DNA of 8,571 bases from an uncultured Polyangiaceae bacterium (GCA_947259605.1 CAMYMX010000113.1:1-8571); one strand, 5' to 3'. Numbered from the stretch's first letter, positions 1 to 7,737 are shown. A program made the numbers and translations. Notes: generated by a model from the sequence alone, not told the origin.

Positions 1-860
1 CCATCTACACCGGGATCACGCTCGGGGAGTACTACCGGCAGATGGGGTACAACGTGTTGTGCATCGCCGACTCGACCTCGCGTTGGGCCCAGGCCATGCG
101 CGAAACGTCCGGCCGCATGGAAGAGATCCCGGGGGAGGAAGCGTTCCCGGCCTATCTCGATTCTTCCATCAAGACCCTCTACGAACGCGCCGGCCTCATC
201 CAGGGGCCCGATGGCCAGACCGGTAGCGTCACGCTCATCGGCACAGTGTCGCCTGCCGGTGGCAACTTCGAGGAGCCGGTGACCCAAGCGACGCTCGCGA
301 CGGTGAAGACCTTCTTGGGCCTGTCGGCCGAACGCGCCTACAAGCGCTTTTACCCGGCCATCGATCCGCTGATCTCCTGGTCGCGTTACCTCGATCAGAT
401 GCGCGACTGGTACGCCGAGAATCTGTCGCCGACTTGGGTGGAGGACGTGAAGGCCGCCCACGCGCTCCTTCATCGGGGCGACGAAATCTACCAGATGATG
501 CAGGTCACAGGCGAGGAAGGGACCACGATTGAGGACTTCCTAACCTGGCAGAAATCGGTCTTTTTGGACATGGTTTTTCTCCAGCAGGACGCATACGACC
601 CGGTGGATTCGTCCATGCCTCTCGAGCGTCAGAAGAGGAGCTTCGAGATGGTGAAGGCGGTCGTCGAGGCAGACTTCGATATCGACGATCGCGACGTGGC
701 ACAGGATTTCTTCACGCGCCTCATCAGCCTCTACAAGAACCTGAATTATAGCCCCGACGACTCCGCGGAATACGCTCGCTACCTCAGGGACATCGAAGAC
801 CTCGTGGATTCGAAGCGGATGAAGGTCGCCGCCGCGGAGGAAGAAGCGGACACTAGGTGA
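1..860 (+). CDS. atpA: V-type ATPase catalytic subunit A, C-terminal part (5' end outside window)
   Basis: This is the catalytic, nucleotide-binding subunit of a V/A-type rotary ATPase, which couples ATP hydrolysis or synthesis to H+ or Na+ movement across the cytoplasmic membrane. The reading frame is already open at base 3 (IYTGITLGEYYRQMGYN) and ends with TGA at 858-860, giving about 286 residues. The family is usually near 590 residues, so roughly the N-terminal half, with the P-loop, lies outside. Visible motifs are the Walker B strand and following helix (LCIADSTSRWAQAMRE), PGEEAFPAYL, and the A-subunit signature SPAGGNFEEPVTQ. The sequence PAIDPLISWSRYLD and the C-terminal helical domain (FLQQDAYDP) resemble from memory the chlamydial/spirochaete branch of A subunits. 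The extreme C-terminus is charged (AAAEEEADTR). The gene converges on the RND transporter gene with 20 bases between stops. No B or D subunit follows, which is unusual for this branch. Family assignment is very secure; the sub-branch is an inference. Confidence 0.96.
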   Translation, partial: IYTGITLGEYYRQMGYNVLCIADSTSRWAQAMRETSGRMEEIPGEEAFPAYLDSSIKTLYERAGLIQGPDGQTGSVTLIGTVSPAGGNFEEPVTQATLATVKTFLGLSAERAYKRFYPAIDPLISWSRYLDQMRDWYAENLSPTWVEDVKAAHALLHRGDEIYQMMQVTGEEGTTIEDFLTWQKSVFLDMVFLQQDAYDPVDSSMPLERQKRSFEMVKAVVEADFDIDDRDVAQDFFTRLISLYKNLNYSPDDSAEYARYLRDIEDLVDSKRMKVAAAEEEADTR

Positions 861-880
861 CTGGCACCAAGAGGAGCTCA
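861..880. other. 20-base convergent gap without a recognisable terminator
   Basis: This short gap separates the stop of the V-ATPase A gene (+) from the stop of the RND transporter gene (-). I see no GC-rich stem followed by a T-run on either strand. The nearest stem-loops in the + direction lie inside the end of the transporter gene: arms CCAAGC / GCTTGG at 885-890 and 896-901, and arms CTGGC / GCCAG at 910-914 and 918-922. Neither is followed by a U-tract, so termination here may be Rho-dependent or may allow overlapping 3' ends. Confidence 0.5.
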
Positions 881-3800
881 CTAGCCAAGCGCCGGGCTTG
901 GACCCGCGCCTGGCTCTGCCAGAGGATTCTCTGAATCGAGGACGGCGCTTTGATGGTCTCGCGAAACGAGGAGATAGATCGCAGGAACGAAGAAGAGCGT
1001 GAAGACGGTGCCGATGGTCATGCCCCCGACCAGCACGAGGCCGATGCTGTTCCGTGCCTCGGCGCCCGGTCCGGAGACGAGGGTCAGGGGAAAATGACCG
1101 AACACGGTCGCCAGCGTGGTCATCAAAATCGGCCGCAGGCGTGTCGCAGAGGCTTGCTTGATGGCGTCGAGCTTGCTGTGGCCCTCTCGTTGAAGCGCGT
1201 TGGCGAACTCGACGATCAGGATGCCGTTTTTCGAGATCAGTCCGATGAGAGTCACGAGCCCCACCTGCGAATAGACGTTCAGCGTCGTCGTCCAGCCGTC
1301 GGTGAAGAAGCTCATGTTTGGATCGGGCATCTTCAAGAACGTGAAGATCGATGCGCCAAACATGGCAAGTGGGACCGAGCCCGCGAGAATCACGAACGGA
1401 TCGCGAAAGCTGTTGAACTGGGCCGCCAGGACCAAGAAGATCAGCAGGATCGCCAGGCCGAAGGCTGGAACGAAGGTGTTCGCCTCCTTGCGGAGCTGAC
1501 GTGATTCGCCGGTGTAGTCGATGGTGTAACCCTGCGGCAGAAGCTTCTCGGCCTCGCTTTCGAGAAAGCCGAGGGCTTCGTCGAGCGGCCGAATCGCGAC
1601 GCCGGAGAGCGTCACGGCATTGAGCTGCTGGAAGCGATTGAGCGATCGCGGGGTCACGGTGTCTTTGATGGTCGCGAACGTGGCGAGCGGAATCAGCGCG
1701 CCCATGGGGCCGGTGATGTAGATGTCCTCGAGCTGCTCGGGGGTGAGCCTCTCCTTGCGCGCCAGCTGGGGAATCACTTTGTAGCTGCGGCCGGCCACGC
1801 TAAACCGGTTGACGTAGTTGCCGCCAGCCGCCGCGGCCAGCTGCTGGCCGACCTCTCGAAGGTCCAAGCCGAGCTCCGCCACCGCGTCCCGGTCGAACAC
1901 GATTTCGGATTCCGGCTGGTCGATCTTGACGTCGATGATCGGCGGAAACGCGAACATCCCGCTTTCGGTGGCCCGGCGTTGAAGCTCCTCGACGAGGCCG
2001 AGTATCTGCGGCGTCTCGGCGGTGGAGGCGATGACGACCTCAACCGGGAACTGTCCGCCGCCGGGGAGTGCCGGCGGCAAGACAGGAAAGGTGCGGATCC
2101 CGGGAAGCGCGGACATCTTCGCGGTGATTTCGGGCAAGATCTCGAAGACCGTCCGGTCGCGCTGCGCCCATGGCGTCAAGCCCACACCCCAAAAACCGCC
2201 GCCGGGCGTCGTCACCTGAAATGTGAACTGGGCTTCGGGTGTGGACATCGCCTCTTCGTGGATCGCATCGACAAAGGGACCCAGCTGGTCGAGGGTCGCG
2301 TTCGACGGGGTCTCGAGAATTCCGAAGATCACCCCCTGGTCTTCGGCGGGTGCGAGCTCGCGCGCCGACATGCTGAACATCACCAGCCCAAGCGCGCTCA
2401 AGCCAAGCCAAACGATGTAGACGCTCATTCGGTGGTTGAGCGCAAACGCGAGGTGACGCGAGTACGTCGTTCTGAGCCGCTGAAAACCCCGATCGATCCG
2501 CGCGCTGAGGCCACGGTCGCTCTTGTGCTCGTTCAAGAATCGGGCGGACATCACGGGGGACAGGGTCAAGGCCACGATCCCCGAAATCATCACGGCCCCG
2601 GCGAGCGTGAGCGCGAACTCTCGAAACAGAGAGCCGGTCAGCCCGCCTTGGAAGGCAATCGGCGTATACACGGCCGCCAACGTGATGGTCATCGCGATGA
2701 TCGGCGTGACCAGCTCCCTGGCACCGACGATTGCGGCCTCGGTCCTCGAGAGGCCCTCTCGAAGGTGCCGTTCGACGTTCTCGACCATGACGATCGCGTC
2801 GTCGACCACGAGCCCGACGGACAAAACGACGGCGAGCAAGGTGAGGAGGTTCAGTGTGAACCCGAAGAGCTGCATCAGGAACACCGCCCCGATCAGCGAA
2901 ACCGGGATCGCGACCACGGGCACGAGAACGGAGCGAAACGACCCGAGGAAGAAGAAGATGACCACCACGACGATGAGGAGCGTTTCCAAGAGCGTCGTCA
3001 CGACTTCTTTGATTGCGTCCTCGATGTAGGCGGTCGCGTCGTAGGCAACCGTCGCCGTCAGCTGACTCGGAAGGTCTTTCTTGATTGCTTCGAGCTCTTT
3101 TCGCACGTCGCGAATGACGTCGAGCGCATTGGAGTTCGGAAGCACGAAGGCGCCGATGAAGACCGCCGTCTGACCGGTGAAGTTGACGCGCTCGTCGTAG
3201 CTCTCCGCTCCGAGCGCCACGGTGCCGACGTCCTCGATCCGGATGATGGCTCCGTCCTTTTCGCGGATCACGAGCCTCTTGAACTCCTCCACTGACGCGA
3301 GATCGGTGTTCGCCGTCAGGTTCACCCGAATCAGCGAACCTTTGGTCTGTCCGACCGCAGCGAGGTAATTGTTCGCGACGAGCGCACGCTGGACGTCGGT
3401 GGGCGTGACCCCGTGGGCCGCGAGCCTGCTTGGGTCGAGCCAAATCCGCATCGCGAACGTGCGAGCACCTAGAATTTCGGCCTTCTGCACCCCTCGAATC
3501 GCTGAAAGGCGGGGCTGAACGATCCGAACGAGGTAGTCGGTGATCTCGTTCTGCTGGAGAAATTCGGACGAGAAACTCAGGTACGCCGAGGCGAACTGAC
3601 TCTCGACCGACTCGATGTTGAGGATTGGAACCTCGGCCTCCGGAGGCAGGTCGCCGCGCACCTGGTCGACTTTCGAGCTGATCTCCGAAAGCGCGCGAAT
3701 CGAATCCTGGTTGAGCCGAAGATTGGCGCGAATGATCGACACTCCCTGCGTGCTTTGCGACGCGATGTAATCGATGCCGTCGGCCGCCGAAATCGCACGT

Positions 3801-4003
3801 TCGATTGGCGTGGTGATGAAGCCGCGCACCAGCTCCGCGTTGGCGCCTACGTAGGCGGTCGTGACCGTGATCGCAGCGTTCTCGTTGCGCGGATACTGTC
3901 GGACATTGAGCGAACGGATCGCCTGAAGCCCGGCGATGACGATCACCAGGTTCACGACGATCGCGATGACGGGGCGGCGGATGAAGAGGTCGGTCAGCTT
4001 CAT
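881..4003 (-). CDS. RND multidrug efflux transporter, inner-membrane subunit, MexI/AcrB-like (HAE1 family)
   Basis: This 1040-residue protein is the proton-driven pump subunit of a tripartite efflux system, taking substrates from the periplasm and membrane and passing them to an outer-membrane channel. Its length is normal for the family. The start MKLTDLFIRRPV is typical of MexI-like members. By eye, TM1 is near residues 11-30, TM2-TM6 near 338-490, TM7 near 526-545 and TM8-TM12 near 848-1012, with two large periplasmic loops between. The TM4 proton-relay pair is present as D401-D402 (GLVVDDAIVMVENVER), matching AcrB D407/D408. The TM10 lysine is K925 (GLISKNGILIVEF), matching AcrB K940. LAPAEDQGV follows TM7 as expected. 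The ATG at 4003 lies 21 bases after the adaptor stop, with only a weak G-rich stretch (cggggcg) as ribosome site. The gene is the last of the acylase-adaptor-pump operon. No frameshift or missing key residue is seen. Substrate is unknown; resemblance to MexI rather than AcrB is from recalled sequence. Confidence 0.96.
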   Translation of the reverse strand: MKLTDLFIRRPVIAIVVNLVIVIAGLQAIRSLNVRQYPRNENAAITVTTAYVGANAELVRGFITTPIERAISAADGIDYIASQSTQGVSIIRANLRLNQDSIRALSEISSKVDQVRGDLPPEAEVPILNIESVESQFASAYLSFSSEFLQQNEITDYLVRIVQPRLSAIRGVQKAEILGARTFAMRIWLDPSRLAAHGVTPTDVQRALVANNYLAAVGQTKGSLIRVNLTANTDLASVEEFKRLVIREKDGAIIRIEDVGTVALGAESYDERVNFTGQTAVFIGAFVLPNSNALDVIRDVRKELEAIKKDLPSQLTATVAYDATAYIEDAIKEVVTTLLETLLIVVVVIFFFLGSFRSVLVPVVAIPVSLIGAVFLMQLFGFTLNLLTLLAVVLSVGLVVDDAIVMVENVERHLREGLSRTEAAIVGARELVTPIIAMTITLAAVYTPIAFQGGLTGSLFREFALTLAGAVMISGIVALTLSPVMSARFLNEHKSDRGLSARIDRGFQRLRTTYSRHLAFALNHRMSVYIVWLGLSALGLVMFSMSARELAPAEDQGVIFGILETPSNATLDQLGPFVDAIHEEAMSTPEAQFTFQVTTPGGGFWGVGLTPWAQRDRTVFEILPEITAKMSALPGIRTFPVLPPALPGGGQFPVEVVIASTAETPQILGLVEELQRRATESGMFAFPPIIDVKIDQPESEIVFDRDAVAELGLDLREVGQQLAAAAGGNYVNRFSVAGRSYKVIPQLARKERLTPEQLEDIYITGPMGALIPLATFATIKDTVTPRSLNRFQQLNAVTLSGVAIRPLDEALGFLESEAEKLLPQGYTIDYTGESRQLRKEANTFVPAFGLAILLIFLVLAAQFNSFRDPFVILAGSVPLAMFGASIFTFLKMPDPNMSFFTDGWTTTLNVYSQVGLVTLIGLISKNGILIVEFANALQREGHSKLDAIKQASATRLRPILMTTLATVFGHFPLTLVSGPGAEARNSIGLVLVGGMTIGTVFTLFFVPAIYLLVSRDHQSAVLDSENPLAEPGAGPSPALG

Positions 4004-4024
4004 GACGCGTTCAATCGCCCCGTT

Positions 4025-5185
4025 TCATCGATCTTCGGGTGTGGGGTTCTCGCTCACCTTGGGGGCAAGGGCGTTGTTCACCACGATCGCACTTCCGTTC
4101 TGCAGCTTGAACGCCCCGGTCGAGACGATGGTCTGCCCCGCCTCGAGCCCCGAATCGATCGCTCTGAGGTCCCCCCGGCGCTCCCCCACCCGGACGAACA
4201 CCTGTTCGACGGTGAGGTCACCTTGCCCGTCCGCGTCGGTCTCACCGCCGCGAACGAGGAAGACCGAGTCTCCATAGGGCGCGTAGAGCAACGCGGTTTC
4301 CGGAATCAACAATACGTCCTGAAGATTTGGAAGCGTCACTTTGACGTCGACGAACATGCCGGGCCGAAGCTGTCCGTTCGGGTTGTCGACCAAGGCTCGG
4401 ATCAGCACGTTTCGCGTGCCGGGGTCGATCCGCGCATCGATGCTGTCGACCTTGCCAACCCAGGTGCGGTCGCCGAACGTGTCGCCAGTGATCGTGACCT
4501 TTTGCCCGACCTGAATCTCGGCCAAGGCTTGCTGAGGGACCCGGAAGTCGACGTACGCTGGATTGGATGCGTCGAGGGCCACGATTTGCGTACCCGGTTG
4601 AAGAAACTCTCCGACATCAACCTTGCGGATTCCAAGGCGGCCCGAGAATGGAGCTCGGATCGTTTTTTTGGAAATGACCGAGGAGACGTTTCGTACGGCC
4701 GCGCGCGCCCGCGCGGCTTTTGCGACCGCGATATCGAGGTCGGCCTGGCTTCGGGCATCCCTCGCGAGGAGGCTCCTGGTGCGACCAAGCTCTGCCTCCG
4801 CGAGCGTGGCGTCGGCTTGCGCCGCGGCCAGCTCGGCGCGCTCGGTCGAGGTATCCATCCGCAGGAGCAGATCGCCCTCTTTGACTTCCTGCCCCGACTC
4901 GAAGCGAATCTCGCGGACGGTCCCCGGAATCTCCGCGGTCAGCATCACGCCCATCACGGGTTGGATCGAGCCGATGGCAACGATGGACGAGCCCCAGCGC
5001 GCTGTCTCGACGGCTGCGGTGGTGACTGCCTCAGGTGGCGGTTGGAACGATTCGCCCGCCTTGATCATCGCAGCGATCTGAGCGCCCTTGATCCCACCCA
5101 GGACCAGAAGCGCCGCCAGCAGGCCGGCCACTGCCATCACAACTTGTTTCGTTCGCGTCTTCATGGCGCCGTCGCTGCCGGTCAC
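4025..5185 (-). CDS. RND efflux periplasmic adaptor (membrane fusion protein), MexH-like
   Basis: This 386-residue protein is the periplasmic adaptor linking the RND pump to an outer-membrane channel. Numbered from the GTG at 5185, a short N-terminal cytoplasmic stretch (KTRTK) is followed by one hydrophobic segment at about 15-32, likely a membrane anchor or uncleaved signal. The first half of the lipoyl domain is at about 86-111 (GTVREIRFESGQEVKEGD). An alanine-rich helical hairpin with an RS.ADLD motif spans about 114-170. The second lipoyl half follows at about 173-203 (IRAPFSGRLGIRKVDVGEFL), then beta-barrel and membrane-proximal domains to the end. LGGIKGAQI after the anchor is reminiscent of MexH. 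The start is ambiguous: GTG at 5185 overlaps the acylase stop by four bases (GTGA), while ATG at 5164 (MKTRTKQVVM) gives 379 residues and a cleaner signal-anchor. Neither has a good ribosome site. Both starts imply tight coupling to the upstream acylase. Family call is secure; start is not. Confidence 0.94.
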   Translation of the reverse strand: MTGSDGAMKTRTKQVVMAVAGLLAALLVLGGIKGAQIAAMIKAGESFQPPPEAVTTAAVETARWGSSIVAIGSIQPVMGVMLTAEIPGTVREIRFESGQEVKEGDLLLRMDTSTERAELAAAQADATLAEAELGRTRSLLARDARSQADLDIAVAKAARARAAVRNVSSVISKKTIRAPFSGRLGIRKVDVGEFLQPGTQIVALDASNPAYVDFRVPQQALAEIQVGQKVTITGDTFGDRTWVGKVDSIDARIDPGTRNVLIRALVDNPNGQLRPGMFVDVKVTLPNLQDVLLIPETALLYAPYGDSVFLVRGGETDADGQGDLTVEQVFVRVGERRGDLRAIDSGLEAGQTIVSTGAFKLQNGSAIVVNNALAPKVSENPTPEDR

Positions 5186-7614
5186 TCTTTCAGAATGAGG
5201 GTCTCCCCGATCTGGGCCGCGGTGATGTCATCCTCGCAGAAGGGGAATCGCACCCACTCTTTGTTGGAGTAGAGCTTGGTCTGGTCTGCAAAGTGGGGTG
5301 ACGTCGGGTCGGTCGACTGCGAAGGCACCAGGATGACGTCGGCGATCGGGCACTCACTCTCGTCCCAGGTCACAGCTTGGATGTACGAGTTGCCGCTTCC
5401 GGGATTCGCATAGCCGCCGTCACTCAGCCCGACGCTGATCGCACCGTAAACCCCCATCGTGCCCGCACCCCCGTGAATGGGGATTCTTTCCTCGTTGCGC
5501 ACCAAAAACTGCACGTCGCCCCAGCGTGCATCCAACGCAACGTTCGCCTCCTGCAGACGCCGGGTGGCCTCGGCAAGCGCAGCGATGACGCGGTCCTGGT
5601 TGGCTGTCAGTGAGGTATCGATGCCAGCTGGCGTGTTGAGGGGATCGGCCGGGTCGTAGTCGATACCCCAGAACTCGTCGCTCTCCACCACGTTTTGGAA
5701 ATCGTTCCCCAGCTCGTCGCGGATGACCTTCCAAAACTCCGTGAACACCTGGGCGCCGCGGCTGTCGAGGTCTACTTTGCGGTCCCAGTTTTCGAGCACT
5801 GTGCACGCCTCTGCGACCGCCGTGGCAGCACCGCTTGCGCAAATAGTAAGGACGTCATCCAACACGATCTCCGCTCCGTACACACGGTTGCGGTACATCA
5901 TGCCCTTCAAGGTCGCGAGATCGAACAGCGACGTGTCACTCAGGCCGTCGGTAGCGCTTTTTCGCTCTGCCACCATCAGGTGACCAATGCGTGTGCGCAG
6001 GAACTGCTGCAGGCCCTCGTACCCAAGCGGGCCCATGATCGTGGGGAACCCTTCGAGCGGATTGTTCGCGTCCGACAACCAATAGCTGTTGTTGCTATTG
6101 CCGACATAGTCGCTGGTCGTCAGCTGTGGCAGCGCGCTTGCGCCATACAAGTTGCTCCCCTCGGGCGCCTCCGGATCATTGCCCCACGCGCAGGCCGAGT
6201 CCGAACCGTCGAGCGAAATGATGACGTTGGTGGTCAAGTTGGCCAACAGACTCCCGATCGGTGGTTTGACGCAGCTGTCGAGCTGAGATTGGGTGAGATT
6301 CGGGATCGCCGAAACCTCTCCGTAGAATGCACCGCCATTCCGATCCGCTGCAATGTCGTGGAACAGCGGGTTGCCAATGACGCCGAGAGTAGCCTTGTAC
6401 TCATCGAGGTTCGTGGCCTGGCCCTTGGTGATCCACTGCTCGATTCCGCGGACGCCGGTCAGGAGGTTGGCGTCCCGAAAGGCAAGGACGGAGTTGCCCG
6501 AGAGGGGAATTGGCCAGCCATCCAGCAGCTCGGTCACGCCCTTGAGATTGATCACCGGACCATATTGAGACTCGTAGATCGTCTTGGTACGAGCCTCGAG
6601 CGTCCCGTCCTCGAGCTTGACCTTGATCTCGACCTCCGCTGTGCTGATGTCCCGCCACTCACCGTCGTAGTCGTACTGCAGGGGATTGTCAGGATTGAGC
6701 GTGAGCTCGTACAGGCTGAAGCGATTCGCAAACGATACGGTGTGGGTCCAGGCCACGTCGCGATTGAAGCCAATGGCGATGAAGGGGAATCCGTGGAGCG
6801 CCGCACCCGCGACATCGTAAATGCCCGGCAACGTCAGATGTGCCTGGTACCAGGCTCCCGCACCGAACCACGGCTGATGCGGGTTGCCCAGCAGCAACCC
6901 GCGGCCGTCTTGGGTCGCATCGCGGCCGAGCGCCAATGCATTACTCCCACCCCCGTCGTTGCGCAGCTGCTGAGCGACGTCGCGCAGCGCCCGCCGCGCG
7001 TCGTCCATGGCCTTGGGGCTGATGCTCGCCGTGCCAGCCTCAGAGGGCCCCTCGGTCGCCAAGATGGCATTGCGAAAAATGCTATTGTCGGAGCTCCCTT
7101 GCAGAGCGATACGGCGGAGGAAGAGGATGAGGTCGACTTCATCGAAGGGAAACACCCACTCGGCATCGCGGCAACCGAGGTCTCCTTCGGGGAGGTTCTC
7201 AACGCCGGTTTCCGAGAGATAGCGATTCATGCCTCGGGCGTACCCAACGGCGAGGTCTCGAGCGTACTGGGGCAAGGCCTCCACGAACTCTCGACGAAAC
7301 TGGTCCTTGTCGCCGTTGAGGTAGGTGAACAGGAAGTCGGAGTCGGCGCTGCCCATCTCCTCCCCCATCAGCTCGGCCGAGCGGCCGACTGCAAAGACAA
7401 TCTCGCGCATCGTGACGCAGAAATTGTCCTGGGCGTAGGCGTAGCCAAAGCCATAGCCGAGGCTCGCCCAGTCGTTCGCAGTGATGTGCGGAATGCCGTA
7501 CTCGGTGCGTCGTATCTCGGCACTTAGGGGCGGGCTCGCGCTCGATGAAGAATCGGAGCTGGTACAGGCCAAATGGCCCATCAGTAGGGCAATCACCGCA
7601 AGCTTCTTGAACAT
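5182..7614 (-). CDS. Penicillin acylase family (Ntn-hydrolase, S45) amidase, PvdQ/AHL-acylase-like, putative lipoprotein
   Basis: This 810-residue protein is a self-cleaving N-terminal-nucleophile hydrolase that should cut amide-linked acyl chains in the periplasm. The alpha-chain region begins IRRTEYGIPHI (35-44) and continues with YAYAQDNFC. The autocleavage site is GGGSNALALG, with nucleophile S224. Counting S224 as beta-1, H246 (NPHQPW) is beta-23 and V293 (AWTHTV) is beta-70, the positions used by PvdQ. N508 in NSNNSYWL is the likely oxyanion-hole Asn. Length is close to PvdQ (762). ATG 7614 was chosen because it gives a signal peptide (MFKKLAVIALLMGHLAC) ending at C17 and a Ser-rich linker. 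The lipobox is imperfect (His at -3), so lipidation is probable, not proven. Eight further cysteines (66, 148, 448, 475, 592, 604, 755, 793) fit an oxidising compartment. The open frame extends upstream to 7737, but that part lacks protein character. It is the first gene of the operon. Substrate may be an acyl-homoserine lactone, a lipopeptide or a beta-lactam; sequence alone cannot choose. Confidence 0.93.
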   Translation of the reverse strand: MFKKLAVIALLMGHLACTSSDSSSSASPPLSAEIRRTEYGIPHITANDWASLGYGFGYAYAQDNFCVTMREIVFAVGRSAELMGEEMGSADSDFLFTYLNGDKDQFRREFVEALPQYARDLAVGYARGMNRYLSETGVENLPEGDLGCRDAEWVFPFDEVDLILFLRRIALQGSSDNSIFRNAILATEGPSEAGTASISPKAMDDARRALRDVAQQLRNDGGGSNALALGRDATQDGRGLLLGNPHQPWFGAGAWYQAHLTLPGIYDVAGAALHGFPFIAIGFNRDVAWTHTVSFANRFSLYELTLNPDNPLQYDYDGEWRDISTAEVEIKVKLEDGTLEARTKTIYESQYGPVINLKGVTELLDGWPIPLSGNSVLAFRDANLLTGVRGIEQWITKGQATNLDEYKATLGVIGNPLFHDIAADRNGGAFYGEVSAIPNLTQSQLDSCVKPPIGSLLANLTTNVIISLDGSDSACAWGNDPEAPEGSNLYGASALPQLTTSDYVGNSNNSYWLSDANNPLEGFPTIMGPLGYEGLQQFLRTRIGHLMVAERKSATDGLSDTSLFDLATLKGMMYRNRVYGAEIVLDDVLTICASGAATAVAEACTVLENWDRKVDLDSRGAQVFTEFWKVIRDELGNDFQNVVESDEFWGIDYDPADPLNTPAGIDTSLTANQDRVIAALAEATRRLQEANVALDARWGDVQFLVRNEERIPIHGGAGTMGVYGAISVGLSDGGYANPGSGNSYIQAVTWDESECPIADVILVPSQSTDPTSPHFADQTKLYSNKEWVRFPFCEDDITAAQIGETLILKE

Positions 7615-7712
7615 AAGACAACTGGACTTTCTCGAGGGTTGGTGTTCGGCGCGGGAAGGTAGCACCGGACGCCGAGGTCGTGGAGTGCTCCCGGAGAATT
7701 CAGTCCGAAGTT

Positions 7713-7737
7713 GTGCGGCCGAACGGATCGGCCACAC
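7713..7737 (-). promoter_or_regulatory. 25-base interrupted palindrome in acylase-operon leader: possible operator or RNA hairpin
   Basis: The + strand arms are GTGCGGCCGA (7713-7722) and TCGGCCACAC (7728-7737), separated by 5 bases. They match as inverted repeats at 9 of 10 positions. In the minus-strand RNA the one mismatch becomes a G-U pair, giving a continuous 10-pair stem with a 5-base loop. It sits about 100 bases upstream of the acylase ATG and downstream of the candidate promoter. Two-arm sites of this size are typical of TetR-type and similar repressors that often control RND pumps, but no regulator gene is in the window. The symmetry is seen; the role is inferred. Confidence 0.45.

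Noticed and set aside
1979..3295. A 438-codon plus-strand open frame antisense to the RND gene, with a matching minus-strand frame at 2040-3443
   Set aside because: Both have highly charged, low-complexity products (long D/H/R/E runs) typical of shadow frames of a membrane protein gene.
3755..5272. A 505-codon plus-strand open frame antisense to the adaptor gene
   Set aside because: Its product is rich in R, D and G with no recognisable domain, and it lies opposite a clear MexH-like protein. It is a by-product of GC-rich codon use.
5695..7527. A 610-codon plus-strand open frame antisense to the acylase gene
   Set aside because: It covers the catalytic region of a well-conserved Ntn-hydrolase on the other strand and shows no signal peptide, motif or ribosome site of its own.
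7641..7675. Inverted arms TCGGCG / CGCCGA and GGTG / CACC near the acylase start
   Set aside because: The arms are short, far apart and mutually exclusive in pairing, giving no clear single structure.
7615..7737. N-terminal extension of the acylase to an ATG-like start at 7737
   Set aside because: The 41 extra residues are R/P/S rich and precede a clear signal peptide starting at 7614, so the extension would bury the export signal.
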